Notes: generated from the letters alone by a model not told the origin. Positions 16,847 through 25,977 are shown, numbered from the stretch's first letter. The stretch is 64,000 bases of DNA from Treponema sp. (GCA_022510905.1 JAFLSN010000003.1:88921-152920); one strand, 5' to 3'. Numbers and translations: made by a program.

Positions 16847-17422
16847 ATGAACGCAGATTGTTTTTTTGAACGGCTTTGCTTGTGGTGCGCAAATGTTGTT
16901 TTGGCTTTTGCGGCGGCATCTTGCTGTTTTATGGAAACGGAAGTGGCTGAAATCCGCATTCCGCACGAGCTGGATGGCAGTGATTCCAGGGCCACTGCTA
17001 TTGTTCCGAACCACTGGCTTTTTTATGTGGCGGACGGTACTGGCCAGCCGCAGGCACAAACCGTTCAGAATGGAGCACGGATTTCGGTTTCATTCAGCAA
17101 AAACGCATATACGGCACTGCTTGCGGTTCCGTGTGCGCTGGATGGTACCGCGCTTGCAAAACCGTATGGCATCATTTATCCTGTGGGTACCACGTTGACC
17201 CAAAAAGATGGTTTTGCCGCAGATGTTTTGCGCACAATGTATGTGGCTTCTACAAGTGGCTCGCAAGTCCAGAGGCAAACTTTTTTGGCGCACTTCAACT
17301 GGCGAAAATTTATGGAGACCTGCCGGACATATGAAGACCCTTGGATGCTTGACAAGCCACGTATTCTTGAAGCTATAGCGGAAGGCAGATTGAAAAAAAG
17401 CGACATAGTTCTGGAAAAATAA
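16847..17422 (+). CDS. Predicted lipoprotein, unknown function
   Basis: A 191-residue protein with an N-terminal signal (FFERLCLWCANVVLAFAAASCC) ending in a lipobox AASC. The mature part is about 165 residues, with no family I recognise; it has a beta-rich first half (RATAIVPNHWLFYVADGTG, GARISVSFSKNAYTALLAVP) and an amphipathic C-terminal half ending AIAEGRLKKSDIVLEK. The start at 16847 is preferred to 16820 because it follows a -10 element by 6 nt and gives a normal signal. It lies 39 nt after the MscS gene, and another unknown lipoprotein follows on the same strand. Confidence 0.65.
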   Translation: MNADCFFERLCLWCANVVLAFAAASCCFMETEVAEIRIPHELDGSDSRATAIVPNHWLFYVADGTGQPQAQTVQNGARISVSFSKNAYTALLAVPCALDGTALAKPYGIIYPVGTTLTQKDGFAADVLRTMYVASTSGSQVQRQTFLAHFNWRKFMETCRTYEDPWMLDKPRILEAIAEGRLKKSDIVLEK

Positions 17423-17539
17423 CCGAAGATCGGTGCGTCATGCGCGAGGTACATTGGACGGCATTTTCCCGAAGGAAGTGTTGTGCTAAAAAGTTGTTTC
17501 CGAGGGAAGGGGGTATGTACCCTTTTGTCCAAATCGGTG

Positions 17540-17545
17540 TATAGT
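17540..17545 (+). promoter_or_regulatory. Putative extended -10 of the lipoprotein gene at 17552
   Basis: TGTATAGT (17538-17545) ends 6 nt before the ATG at 17552, again without a Shine-Dalgarno. No convincing -35. Confidence 0.35.
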
Positions 17546-17551
17546 TATAGC

Positions 17552-18691
17552 ATGAACATGGCTTTTGTGAAACGATGGATGTTATATGCTGCACTGGCGG
17601 TGCAGGTTGTGCTGTTTTTTTCTTGTGCAAAGGCTCAAAAAGAAATTCCTGTGCTGATACCTTCGCAAAAAAATCACGTGTGGTATTATTTTACGCCGTA
17701 TACCATAGAGCGGGTTGACCTTCCACAGCATGCGCCTGCGGTGCTTGAAAAGCCTTGGACAGAAGCCATTCGTATTTCTTCGGCGGGGTCTGTTCCTGGC
17801 GGGCAGAATGCATACGCGGTGGTGAATCATGCTGGCGTGCTCGAATGTACGCAGACTGGCGCGACTTTGTATCCAGATGTTTCCATCTTTTCAGACAACA
17901 GCGCGGAAGGCCTTGTGTTCAGTGATGATGTGCCAGTTTTTTATCTTTACCGCAGCACATTTTTTTACAAGGATGTGTTGGCTCCTGCTTCAAATGCCCG
18001 CCCATTTTTGATGGAATTCAATCCGCGGTCAAAAATCAGCTTTCCGCTTGTTTCGTATGCAAACCTTCAGCTGGGAAGTGAAGAGCAGGTGACGGGGTTT
18101 GTATGGAACGGCAAGACATGGGCATGTTCCACCAAACGTATACTTCCAGATGAAGTGATATTTTCATATTTTTTGTGGGAACCGATTGTGGCGCTTACGG
18201 AGCTTTCTCCTGCGCTTTCTGCAGACGTGTTTACGTTCACGCCTTCCACGGAACGTGACTGGCTAAACCTGAATATGCCGCATCTGTTTTATGAAGCGCC
18301 TAAACCGCTCAAAAAACTGCTTAAAAGTATTCCCGCATCATTTCCGTTTTACATACAGTGGCGCGATACTTCAGGCACAAGCCCTGTGTATTATTATCAA
18401 GAAGGGAACGGCGATGTTCCGGTGAATGCCTTTGCCTGCCAAACACAATACGCAGGCTACACTCTCGCCGTGTTTGCGGATGGCACCACCTATGTGCAGC
18501 GCCGCACTGACACCACTGAAAAACTTGTCGCATTCAGGCTGCCGTTGCTTCCGGCCGGGTACTGCTATGGTGAATGCGCGGTTGCAGGAAATACTTTGTA
18601 TGTTGCCTGGGAGCAGCGCACTTTTTATAAAACAGGCCGTGCCGGATGTATTGCGGTAAACCTTGTATCTGTGTTATCGCAGGTAAACTAG
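17552..18691 (+). CDS. Predicted lipoprotein, unknown function
   Basis: A 379-residue exported protein: signal MAFVKRWMLYAALAVQVVLFF followed by SCAKAQ with lipobox FFSC. The body has repeating short beta-strand-like stretches (GFVWNGKTWACSTKRILPD, YAGYTLAVFADGTTYVQRRTDTTEKLVAF, VAGNTLYVAWEQRTFYKTG), reminiscent of a beta-propeller or beta-sandwich, but no family is identifiable. The last 18 nt overlap the end of the converging OppA-like gene, so the C-terminus is coded opposite that protein's tail. Confidence 0.7.
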   Translation: MNMAFVKRWMLYAALAVQVVLFFSCAKAQKEIPVLIPSQKNHVWYYFTPYTIERVDLPQHAPAVLEKPWTEAIRISSAGSVPGGQNAYAVVNHAGVLECTQTGATLYPDVSIFSDNSAEGLVFSDDVPVFYLYRSTFFYKDVLAPASNARPFLMEFNPRSKISFPLVSYANLQLGSEEQVTGFVWNGKTWACSTKRILPDEVIFSYFLWEPIVALTELSPALSADVFTFTPSTERDWLNLNMPHLFYEAPKPLKKLLKSIPASFPFYIQWRDTSGTSPVYYYQEGNGDVPVNAFACQTQYAGYTLAVFADGTTYVQRRTDTTEKLVAFRLPLLPAGYCYGECAVAGNTLYVAWEQRTFYKTGRAGCIAVNLVSVLSQVN

Positions 18692-20263
18692 GTTTGGTAG
18701 CTGTGAACATGTCTGTTTGATGTACAGATATTTGAGCGGATGCAAATCAAGGGCGTTTATCTGCCAGCCGCCAACCATATTCAAATCAATTACATGCAAG
18801 CTTATGGGGTGTGTTATCGGAATTATCATGCCTTTGTCGAGCAGCAATTGTTCGGCCTGGGCAAGTAGTTTGTAGCGTTCATTCGTGTTTTCTGCTCGGG
18901 CTGCTTCAACCAGGAGCTGGTTATATGTGGCATCGTTAAAGCTTGAAATATTCAGGGAAGAGCCACCTCGGAACAGTTCCAAAAACGCCAGCGGATCTGC
19001 AAAATCGCCAATCCATGAATATGAAAATAAATCTGCATTCCAGCCGGAGATGGAAGCATTGTAGCGTTCCATTGGCGTTATCTGTACTGTAAGCTCGACA
19101 CCGAGCGGCTCCCATGCCGTTTTGAGCAATTCAGCCCAGGTGCGCATGTATTCGTTGTCGGTGATGGCAAACACGAGCGGAATTTTTTTGTTGCGCGGAA
19201 CATTGGCTTTGTCTCTGGCGGCATTCATCAATTCAACTGCGTCTTCGGGGTCATATTCTGTAATGCCTTGCACTGTGGGATAGCCGTTGAGAGGGTACAC
19301 CAGCGTGGTTGCGGGAACAAAATAGCCTTTGCGCAGGTTGTCATATGGAATTGCTTCAAGCAGGGCCCGCCGAAAATCAGGATTGTTCCAAGGTTCATTC
19401 TGTCCTTTGAAAAACAGGTAGTGCGTACCGAATTCCGCAGAAATATGGATGGAGTCTGGGTTCAAGATTTTTGTGGAATCAACGGCTCCCGCCACCCAAT
19501 CAGCCTCGCCTGTGTTGTATGCGTGGGCATTTTCAGCAATGTCAGCGCTCAGCATAATCTTGATTGACGGAATACGTACATTTTTTGCATCGTAGTATTT
19601 TTGGTTTTTTTCAAGCGTCATCAGCTTGTCTTTGTAGGATTTCAACACAAAAGCGCCGCTGTATACATGTTCGTTTTTGCTGATTGCGGCAAATGCATAG
19701 TGGCACAGGATTTTTGAAAGATGCTCGGCTGGTTCTGCAAGATGAACCACCAGTGTGTGGTCATTGCGCACGGTAATGCGCACATCATCTGCGGAAGCAG
19801 TTCCTGCACGAAATGCTGCGGCTCCTTCAATGCAGTCTAGCAGCGATGCGAACGAGGCTTCTGGCGTACTCAGCAGCGTGAGCCATGAATCGCGGAATGT
19901 CTGCGCGGTAATCGGTTCGCCGTCGCTGAATGTGGCGTCAGTGCGGAGCGTAAATGTCCAGCGTTTTTTGTCGCGGGAAATCTTGTAGCTTGTGCACAGC
20001 GCAGGGATTGGGTCAAGTGTGGCAGGGTCATACGAAAACAGCCCTTCATACAGCCCAATCAGAATCTGCGCTTCCGAAGAATAATTTGCCGTGTATGGGT
20101 CAAGATTGTACGGAAAATCAGCTTCAATGATAGTGATTTCGCGCTGGTCGTCTGATGCAGGAACGGCGGTGTTTGATTCATCAGCATTTGATATAGGTTG
20201 AGCGCATACAGAGGCCGCAAACAGGCTGCACAATGCACCAAGTAAAGCGTGTTTATACATCAT
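18674..20263 (-). CDS. Oligopeptide ABC transporter substrate-binding protein (OppA-like)
   Basis: A 529-residue SBP_bac_5 family protein. Recognisable segments are FPYNLDPYTANYSSEAQILIGLYEGLF, WTFTLRTDATFSDGEPITAQTFRDSW, GTHYLFFKGQNEPWNNPDFRRALL and GWNADLFSYSWIGDFADPLAFLELF (peptide-binding lobe). It would capture peptides for an Opp-type permease, whose subunits are not in the window. The signal peptide MYKHALLGALCSLFAASVCAQ could be cleaved by signal peptidase I or, with a relaxed spirochaetal lipobox ending ASVC, be lipidated. The start at 20263 has GGGGA 6 nt upstream and overlaps the preceding gene by 11 nt, suggesting coupling. Confidence 0.9.
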   Translation of the reverse strand: MMYKHALLGALCSLFAASVCAQPISNADESNTAVPASDDQREITIIEADFPYNLDPYTANYSSEAQILIGLYEGLFSYDPATLDPIPALCTSYKISRDKKRWTFTLRTDATFSDGEPITAQTFRDSWLTLLSTPEASFASLLDCIEGAAAFRAGTASADDVRITVRNDHTLVVHLAEPAEHLSKILCHYAFAAISKNEHVYSGAFVLKSYKDKLMTLEKNQKYYDAKNVRIPSIKIMLSADIAENAHAYNTGEADWVAGAVDSTKILNPDSIHISAEFGTHYLFFKGQNEPWNNPDFRRALLEAIPYDNLRKGYFVPATTLVYPLNGYPTVQGITEYDPEDAVELMNAARDKANVPRNKKIPLVFAITDNEYMRTWAELLKTAWEPLGVELTVQITPMERYNASISGWNADLFSYSWIGDFADPLAFLELFRGGSSLNISSFNDATYNQLLVEAARAENTNERYKLLAQAEQLLLDKGMIIPITHPISLHVIDLNMVGGWQINALDLHPLKYLYIKQTCSQLPNLVYLR

Positions 20264-21680
20264 CTGAAATCCCCAATTTTTTGAGCTGAGCTTTTTCTTC
20301 AACATAGGCCGTATATTCTGCGCGGTACTGGTTTACCCTGATGAAGTTGTTTTTAAGCGCAGACAGTTCCATCTTTATGCCTTTGATTTTTGAGCGGTTC
20401 ATGGCAGAAACCGAATTTTTAAAAAAGTCGTCAAGGCCGGCTAGCAACGAAAAAAGTTTTGTGTTTTCTGAAACGTGCTTGTTTATAAATTCAATAATGC
20501 CTTCGTCCTGCATTGCATTTAGGCGGCTGTACCCTGAAGATTGTTTTGCGTTGAACGAAGCATAAAATTTGGCGCGTTTGTTCAATTCAACCATAAATTC
20601 GTTGTAGCGAATGCGTTCACGCCGTGGAGTTTCTTTTCCGGACTCGGTAATCATAATTTCGTATTCAACGCTGGGTTCTGAAAGTCCAAATATTTTACGA
20701 ATGAATTTTATGAACTTTCTGCCTGCTGTGTTGTGTTCGGTTTCAATTACATCGTGGTTCTGTATGAATTTTTCTATCACGACCGTGTATTGGTCAGAAA
20801 ATCCGCCAAGACTGCGCACCGCGTTCATAAGCACTTCATGCGTATTCATGGCATCTTCTTTTTTGCGTGTCTTTTTTTTGGCAACGCTGAGCATGGCAAC
20901 AAGACGGTCGCGGTTTCGCTGTTTGTCTGGGCCAACTTCTTCAGCTACAAGCTCCGTTACAAGCTCAGGAACGAACGCGCGTTTTCCCATCACATTGGTG
21001 TAGAGCCGTTTGATTTCAGCCTGCATATCCGCCGCAGACTGATATGCTTTTGCTCGGTTGAATTGTGGATTTGCAAGCACCTGTTTTCTGATGTCGGCCT
21101 TGTACAGCTGTTTTTGGAACTCCGTGAGGGTTTTGAGCGTGGCTGTAATGTTTTGAATTGATTCGGCTGCTTTTGAAATGCTGTCGTTTATCAAGCCGAG
21201 CGTAATCTGCTGCGCACCGCTTTTGGCTTCGTTCAAGACCGTGGCGAGCGCTTTTGTGTTGGGCTTGTTTGAGCCTGTAGACAGATTGTTCCAGATGAAT
21301 GTGTCATTCAGATTTGCCAGCTGATGAACTTTTTCCATTGGAAGCTGGTCTACTGAAAATTTCATATAGTTGCAGACAAAATCGACCATGCTTTCGTAAT
21401 CGCTTATACGGAGGCCCAGCACTTTTGCTCGCTCGTTTTCTGTAAACGCTGTGTTGTCTGGACATTCGATTTTGGAAATCTTTTTTTCTTTTTTGTATGG
21501 GTCTGAGATAATGAGCGATTTGTTTTTGAGCGCTTCGATAATATTCCGCACACACGAAAGGTGCAGACGGTATTCGTCTTGCGCCTTGGGCAGTTCGGTT
21601 ATGTCGAGCTGATCTTTTCTTGTTTCAAGTAGCGCGAACAGCTGTTCTTCAAAATTGTCTTTGCTGGTTTCATCTGCCAT
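20253..21680 (-). CDS. Conserved-looking helical cytoplasmic protein, unknown
   Basis: A 475-residue, charged, mostly alpha-helical protein without signal peptide or membrane segments. Heptad-like regions occur around residues 120-190 (LNDTFIW...QQITLGLINDSISKAAESIQNITATLKTL) and near the C-terminus (KNNFIRVNQYRAEYTAYVEEKAQLKKLG). A central motif FGLSEPSVEYEIMITESG looks like a short beta-rich insert. I do not recognise the family. The start at 21680 is set by a TATAAT box (21687-21692) only 6 nt upstream, which excludes the in-frame ATG at 21716. It precedes and overlaps the OppA-like gene, so a shared transcript is likely. Confidence 0.75.
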   Translation of the reverse strand: MADETSKDNFEEQLFALLETRKDQLDITELPKAQDEYRLHLSCVRNIIEALKNKSLIISDPYKKEKKISKIECPDNTAFTENERAKVLGLRISDYESMVDFVCNYMKFSVDQLPMEKVHQLANLNDTFIWNNLSTGSNKPNTKALATVLNEAKSGAQQITLGLINDSISKAAESIQNITATLKTLTEFQKQLYKADIRKQVLANPQFNRAKAYQSAADMQAEIKRLYTNVMGKRAFVPELVTELVAEEVGPDKQRNRDRLVAMLSVAKKKTRKKEDAMNTHEVLMNAVRSLGGFSDQYTVVIEKFIQNHDVIETEHNTAGRKFIKFIRKIFGLSEPSVEYEIMITESGKETPRRERIRYNEFMVELNKRAKFYASFNAKQSSGYSRLNAMQDEGIIEFINKHVSENTKLFSLLAGLDDFFKNSVSAMNRSKIKGIKMELSALKNNFIRVNQYRAEYTAYVEEKAQLKKLGISDDV

Positions 21681-21686
21681 GATTTT

Positions 21687-21692
21687 ATTATA
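21687..21692 (-). promoter_or_regulatory. -10 box of the 20253-21680 gene (leaderless type)
   Basis: TATAAT on the minus strand ends 6 nt before the ATG at 21680. The -35 match at proper distance is poor. Confidence 0.45.
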
Positions 21693-21750
21693 CAGGTTTT
21701 TCCAAAAAAATACCACTGCTTCTATTGGTTATATATATAATTTTATGTGA

Positions 21751-21942
21751 ATGGCAAGTGCAAAGGATAAAGTTTGGGCCGGTATTGTTTTGAAAAAGGG
21801 CAGCGCCGATAAAAGTGCACTAGGTTATCAACGCTGCCCACAAATATTTTATGTATCGCTCGGCGCGGCATGGCTGTTTTGTCAGGCCGCAGATTCTGTT
21901 TATGAAAAACTTGGTTGCATTTCTGCGTTCTGTGCGGATTGA
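21751..21942 (+). CDS. Possible 63-residue small protein
   Basis: A short frame with no family resemblance (MASAKDKVWAGIVLKKG... with five cysteines toward the C-terminus). A TATAAT lies about 9 nt before the ATG, as at other starts in this window, but the frame also spans a nested hairpin at 21798-21839, so the signal may be a structured RNA or nothing. Confidence 0.22.
   Translation: MASAKDKVWAGIVLKKGSADKSALGYQRCPQIFYVSLGAAWLFCQAADSVYEKLGCISAFCAD
21798..21839 (+). promoter_or_regulatory. Nested hairpin in the spacer before metY's 3' end
   Basis: Perfect arms GGGCAGCG (21798-21805) and CGCTGCCC (21832-21839), with inner GATAA/TTATC pairing. No T run follows on the plus strand. It might be a structured RNA or a weak terminator for metY read leftward. 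Confidence 0.4.
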
Positions 21943-21963
21943 AGGTTAAATAGTTTGAACGGT

Positions 21964-23259
21964 TCAACCCTTGAACGCTTGGTCAAGGTCTGCAATGATG
22001 TCTTCCGCTGTTTCCGTTCCGACTGAGATTCGGATTGTGTTGGGTTTGATTCCTTGGTCAAGCAGTTCTTCTTCATTCAGTTGAGAATGGGTAGTGCTTG
22101 CCGGGTGAATCACCAGCGATTTTACATCTGCAACGTTTGCAAGCAGCGAAAAGATTTGCAGTCGGTCAATAAACTGCTGTGCTTCTTTTGCACCGCCTTT
22201 TATTTCAAACGTGAAAATAGAGCCCCCGCCGTTGGGATAGTATTTTTGGTACAGGGCGTGGTCAGGATGGTTTTCGAGGGCCGGATGGTTTATGTGTTCA
22301 ACATATGGACTCTTTTGCAGATATGCCAATACTTTCTTGGTGTTTTCAGCATGGCGTTCCACGCGGAGAGAAAGCGTTTCAAGTCCCTGCAGCAAGAGGA
22401 ATGCATTGAATGGGGAAATTGCAGCGCCTGTGTCGCGGAGCAAAATGGCCCGAATCTTGGTGACAAAGGCCGCGGCTCCAACTGCTTTTACAAATGAAAT
22501 GCCGTGATAGCTTGGGTTCGGGTCAACCAGCGAAGCGAATCGACCGCTCCTGGCCCAATCAAACTTGCCGCTGTCAACAATTACGCCACCCAATGTTGTG
22601 CCGTGTCCGCCAATAAATTTTGTTGCAGAATGAATAACGATGTCGGCACCATGTTCAATCGGTCTGAACAGGAACGGCGTTGAAAACGTTGCATCTACCA
22701 CCAGCGGAATGTTGTTCTCATGTGCAAGCTGCGCAAGTGCATCAATGTCTGGAACATCGCTGTTTGGATTGCCCAGCGTTTCTGTGTAGATTGCCTTGGT
22801 TTCCGGCTTGATTGCTTTTTTTACTTCATCAAGATTATGGATGTCAACAAATGATGTGGTAATTCCGTATTTGGCAAGCGTGTGTGCTAGCAGGTTGTAT
22901 GTGCCGCCATAAATGGTTTTTGCACTCACAATGTGGCCGCCGCCTTCCGCGAGGTTTTCGATTGTGTAAGTGACTGCCGCTGCGCCAGAGGCAACCGCGA
23001 GAGCTGCGATTCCACCTTCAAGGGCCGCAATTCGTTTTTCAAACACGTCCTGCGTGGAATTTGTTAAGCGTCCGTAAATGTTGCCCGCGTCCTGCAAGCT
23101 GAACCGTGCGGCTGCATGTTCTGAATTTTTGAACACGTAGGAAGTAGTTTGATAGATGGGAACAGCGCGTGAATCAGTTACCGGGTCAGGCGTTTCCTGT
23201 CCAATGTGAAGTTGCTTTGTTTCAAATCCCCATTTTGAGGTGTCAGTGATTGCTGCCAT
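21964..23259 (-). CDS. metY: O-acetylhomoserine sulfhydrylase (Cys/Met PLP enzyme)
   Basis: A 431-residue member of the Cys/Met metabolism PLP family. It converts O-acetylhomoserine plus sulfide to homocysteine. Motifs: ETKQLHIGQ at the start, YGRLTNSTQDVFEKRIAALEGG, ASGAAAVTYTIENL, the PLP Lys in HSATKFIGGHGTTLGG (about residue 213) and the C-terminal SLVIHPASTTHSQL...IRISVGTE. The length matches the long MetY type rather than MetB/MetC (about 380-400). The start at 23259 has GGAG 6-7 nt upstream; in-frame ATGs at 23274 and 23325 are upstream of it. A leader of about 120 nt with three dyads precedes it. Confidence 0.93.
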   Translation of the reverse strand: MAAITDTSKWGFETKQLHIGQETPDPVTDSRAVPIYQTTSYVFKNSEHAAARFSLQDAGNIYGRLTNSTQDVFEKRIAALEGGIAALAVASGAAAVTYTIENLAEGGGHIVSAKTIYGGTYNLLAHTLAKYGITTSFVDIHNLDEVKKAIKPETKAIYTETLGNPNSDVPDIDALAQLAHENNIPLVVDATFSTPFLFRPIEHGADIVIHSATKFIGGHGTTLGGVIVDSGKFDWARSGRFASLVDPNPSYHGISFVKAVGAAAFVTKIRAILLRDTGAAISPFNAFLLLQGLETLSLRVERHAENTKKVLAYLQKSPYVEHINHPALENHPDHALYQKYYPNGGGSIFTFEIKGGAKEAQQFIDRLQIFSLLANVADVKSLVIHPASTTHSQLNEEELLDQGIKPNTIRISVGTETAEDIIADLDQAFKG

Positions 23260-23279
23260 AAAACACTCCTTCATAAAAC

Positions 23280-23354
23280 GCGGCACATATGCCGCACATG
23301 GTTGCTTGCGGAATTCAAGTTGCACCGCAACTTTGTGAAAGGAACAGACTGTTC
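23280..23354 (-). promoter_or_regulatory. Structured leader of metY with three dyads
   Basis: Transcribed leftward, the leader passes GAACAGACTGTTC (23342-23354, perfect dyad, flanked by GGAAC/GTTCC), then AAGTTGC/GCAACTT (arms 23317-23323 and 23327-23333, 3-nt loop), then GCGGCA/TGCCGC (23280-23285 and 23290-23295, 4-nt loop), and then the SD before 23259. It does not match a riboswitch I can name; sulfur- or methionine-responsive control would fit the gene. Confidence 0.5.
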
Positions 23355-23384
23355 TTTTTACAGTTCCGTTTTGATTGTGATAAA

Positions 23385-23413
23385 TACATAGCGGAATAAT
23401 AGGTTTTTGTCAA
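23385..23413 (-). promoter_or_regulatory. Sigma-70-type promoter of metY
   Basis: Minus strand: TTGACA (23408-23413), 17-bp spacer, TATGTA (23385-23390). This places the start near 23378 and yields a leader of about 120 nt. Confidence 0.55.
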
Positions 23414-23448
23414 GGCATTTCGCACTTTTTTTTTCAGCGTATTCCTGC

Positions 23449-23454
23449 TATACT
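23449..23454 (+). promoter_or_regulatory. -10 box of the SDR-zinc ribbon operon
   Basis: TATACT lies 9 nt upstream of the ATG at 23464, without a Shine-Dalgarno. A T-rich stretch occupies the -35 region. Confidence 0.45.
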
Positions 23455-23463
23455 GGTTCAACT

Positions 23464-25056
23464 ATGCAGGAACAAAAAAAACGAACGGTTGTCGCTGTGA
23501 CAGGCTCTTCAGGAGCCATGGGTGGCGAAGTGGTTGCCCATCTTCTTGATTCAGCAAACGGTTATGAGCTTCGGCTTCTTGTACGCAATGTAAAAAAATT
23601 ACGGAGCTTTTTTAAATCGCTGCTGCGGCGCGGAAAAAATCGAATTACGTTGGTTCAGGGGAACCTCAAAAATTATGCTGATGTGGAACGGCTTGTAACG
23701 GGTGCCGACTATGTTATTCACTGCGGAGCTGTCATTCCTCCAAAGGCTGACCACAACCCGCAGAACACGTTTGACACAAACTATACGGGCACAAAAAACA
23801 TTGTCGAAGCCATAAAAAATTCCGGCCGCGCTGAATCAATCAAACTGGTGCATATTTCAACGGTAGCCGTATACGGAAATCGCGACTACCATCATCCGTG
23901 GTGCCGCATGGGAGATCCGCTGCTTCCTAGCGCTTACGATTATTATTCTGCCGCAAAAGTGAAGGGGGAACGCGCCGTGCTCGAAAGCGGACTTCCGCAT
24001 TGGGTGGTGCTTCGTCAGACCGCAGTCTATCACAAATATTTTTTGGCAAACAACATGAACGATGGCCTCATGTTTCATACTTGCTGGAATTCTCCGCTTG
24101 AATGGATTACCGATCGAGACAGTGGCTTGATGATTGAACATCTGGTGGATTATGATATTGAAGGAAAACTGAACGGTTTTTGGAAAAACGACTACAACAT
24201 TGGCGGTGGCGCACCGTGCCGCGAAACAGGCTATGAAACATTTAATTCTGGCTTTGGTCTTATGGGTGCCACCGCTGAAAAATTCTTTGAGCCGTACTGG
24301 AATATTCCGCGCAATTTTCACGGTGTGTGGTACACCGATTCCCACGTGCTGGACAGCTGGCTTCATTACCGTACCGAAAGTTCTGCCGACTACTGGAAGC
24401 GTATGGAAAAATCTTTGTGGTATTACAAATTGGGGGCCATTGTTCCTGCAAAATTGATTCGGCGTTTTGCTATTGAACGGCTTTTAAAAAACAGCAACGC
24501 CCCCATGAATTGGGTACGCCTAAACAAGACCGGGCGGCTCAATGCGTTTTGGGGCGGCAGAAAGGCATTTGAAGCAGTGCCAAAGACTTGGGACAAATTT
24601 CCCGTGCTTGCAAAGGGTCAAACTCCGGAAGGTTCCGTCAGCTATTCTGATTTAAAAGATGAATCCAAGGCGCAACGGTATAAATTGAGCCACGGTTATG
24701 ACGAAACAAAAGCAGATTCTGATTTGGATTTGTCCGACATGCAGCAGGCTGCGCAGTTCCGCGGCGGTTCTGTGCTTTCGCAGACAATGACCCGCGGCGA
24801 TTTGCACAGCCCCTTGCGGTGGAAGTGCCACAACGGTCACGAATTTGCTTCAACGCCGTTTACAATTCTAAAGGCAGGGTTTTGGTGCCCGATTTGCTGC
24901 GAGGCGGTTCCTTGGGCTTTTGACAAAGTGGCGGCGCATATTCCATTTTATGCACAGTTGTGGTACGACACACATTCAAAATCAGAAGAAAACAATGTAT
25001 ATCCTGTTGATGAGCATGAAGATGACGACATGCTCGTTGAGGCAAAAAAATTGTAG
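23464..25056 (+). CDS. Extended SDR epimerase/dehydratase with C-terminal zinc ribbon
   Basis: A 530-residue protein. Residues 8-300 are an extended short-chain dehydrogenase with NAD(P)-binding VTGSSGAMGGEV, GADYVIHCGAVIP, STVAVYG and the catalytic pair in YDYYSAAKVKGERAV. The C-terminal 100 residues hold WKCHNGHEFASTPFTI and FWCPICCEA, four cysteines plus histidine spaced like a zinc ribbon (CxxxH...CxxC). Such a fusion is not the usual nucleotide-sugar epimerase layout. It heads an operon with an EFR1 flavodoxin-ferredoxin and ApbE, which suggests a redox or oxidoreductase role rather than cell-wall sugar synthesis. The upstream ATG at 23407 precedes the promoter. Confidence 0.85.
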   Translation: MQEQKKRTVVAVTGSSGAMGGEVVAHLLDSANGYELRLLVRNVKKLRSFFKSLLRRGKNRITLVQGNLKNYADVERLVTGADYVIHCGAVIPPKADHNPQNTFDTNYTGTKNIVEAIKNSGRAESIKLVHISTVAVYGNRDYHHPWCRMGDPLLPSAYDYYSAAKVKGERAVLESGLPHWVVLRQTAVYHKYFLANNMNDGLMFHTCWNSPLEWITDRDSGLMIEHLVDYDIEGKLNGFWKNDYNIGGGAPCRETGYETFNSGFGLMGATAEKFFEPYWNIPRNFHGVWYTDSHVLDSWLHYRTESSADYWKRMEKSLWYYKLGAIVPAKLIRRFAIERLLKNSNAPMNWVRLNKTGRLNAFWGGRKAFEAVPKTWDKFPVLAKGQTPEGSVSYSDLKDESKAQRYKLSHGYDETKADSDLDLSDMQQAAQFRGGSVLSQTMTRGDLHSPLRWKCHNGHEFASTPFTILKAGFWCPICCEAVPWAFDKVAAHIPFYAQLWYDTHSKSEENNVYPVDEHEDDDMLVEAKKL

Positions 25057-25062
25057 GTGCCC

Positions 25063-25977
25063 ATGAAAGCAATTCTTTATGTATTTTCGGGAACAGGAAA
25101 CACGAGGCTCATTGCTGAGCAGTATCAGGCCGCGCTTGATTTGTACGAAGTAAGAATTTTTGATGTGCAGCATCTACAAAGCCATCCTGAAATTCCTAAT
25201 CCGCATGACTATGAGCTTGTGGGTTTTGGCTACCCCGTGCACGGTTTTAACGCTCCAAAAATTATGGTTGATTTCTGCCGCTCACTTCCAAGAAGCGGCG
25301 CTAAAAAAACTGCCGCGTTTATTTTTAAATCGAGCGGCGAAGGTCTTTCATTCAACAGATATTCATCACAGAAGATGATAAGAATTCTTGAAAAAAAAGG
25401 ATTTCGGTTTTTGCTGGAGCGCCATTACGTTATGCCGTACAACATGATTTTTCGCCATACGCCCGAGATGGTCAAAAGCGAATGGCTGTACGCAAAAGCA
25501 ATGGTGCGCCTGAATGCCGCCGAGATCCAAAACGGCAAAACAGAAAATGTACACACCAATCCATTCAAAGGCTGGTTCGTTCCTTTTATCCGTGTTGAAT
25601 GGCTGTATGCGCAACTGCAAGGTCCTGCCATGCGTGTTGATTTGAAAAAATGTGTCAGATGCATGAAGTGCGTTGAAAGCTGCCCTTATGACAACATAAC
25701 GTACACTGGCACCTCGTTCAAATTTGGCATGAAATGTGCGTTATGCGTTCGGTGCTCGTTTAACTGTCCTGCGTGCGCCATCAGTATCGGTCTGCTGAAC
25801 AAATGGCGTATCAACGGGAGCTACAATATCAAAAAAACTGCCGCCGACCCGTTGGTGCCGTTCCCGTATTTTACGCAGGAACTAAGAGGGGTCAAAAGGT
25901 GGCTTTATTACAAATATTACCGTGCATGCGATGCGGCTCTTGCTGCCGCTGGCATGTCTGTGCAGGAAGATGAATGA
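25063..25977 (+). CDS. EFR1 family flavodoxin/2[4Fe-4S] ferredoxin protein
   Basis: A 304-residue protein with an N-terminal flavodoxin-like domain (YVFSGTGNTRLIAEQY, the FMN phosphate loop; later GFGYPVHGFNAPK) and a C-terminal double-cluster ferredoxin: CVRCMKCVESCP and CALCVRCSFNCP, each CxxCxxCxxxCP. It fits the EFR1 (EFR1 family ferrodoxin) group. It would shuttle electrons between flavin and Fe-S partners in the cytoplasm. The start at 25063 follows TAGGTG closely; the upstream SDR gene ends at 25056 and the ApbE gene overlaps its stop, so all three form one operon. Confidence 0.88.
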   Translation: MKAILYVFSGTGNTRLIAEQYQAALDLYEVRIFDVQHLQSHPEIPNPHDYELVGFGYPVHGFNAPKIMVDFCRSLPRSGAKKTAAFIFKSSGEGLSFNRYSSQKMIRILEKKGFRFLLERHYVMPYNMIFRHTPEMVKSEWLYAKAMVRLNAAEIQNGKTENVHTNPFKGWFVPFIRVEWLYAQLQGPAMRVDLKKCVRCMKCVESCPYDNITYTGTSFKFGMKCALCVRCSFNCPACAISIGLLNKWRINGSYNIKKTAADPLVPFPYFTQELRGVKRWLYYKYYRACDAALAAAGMSVQEDE

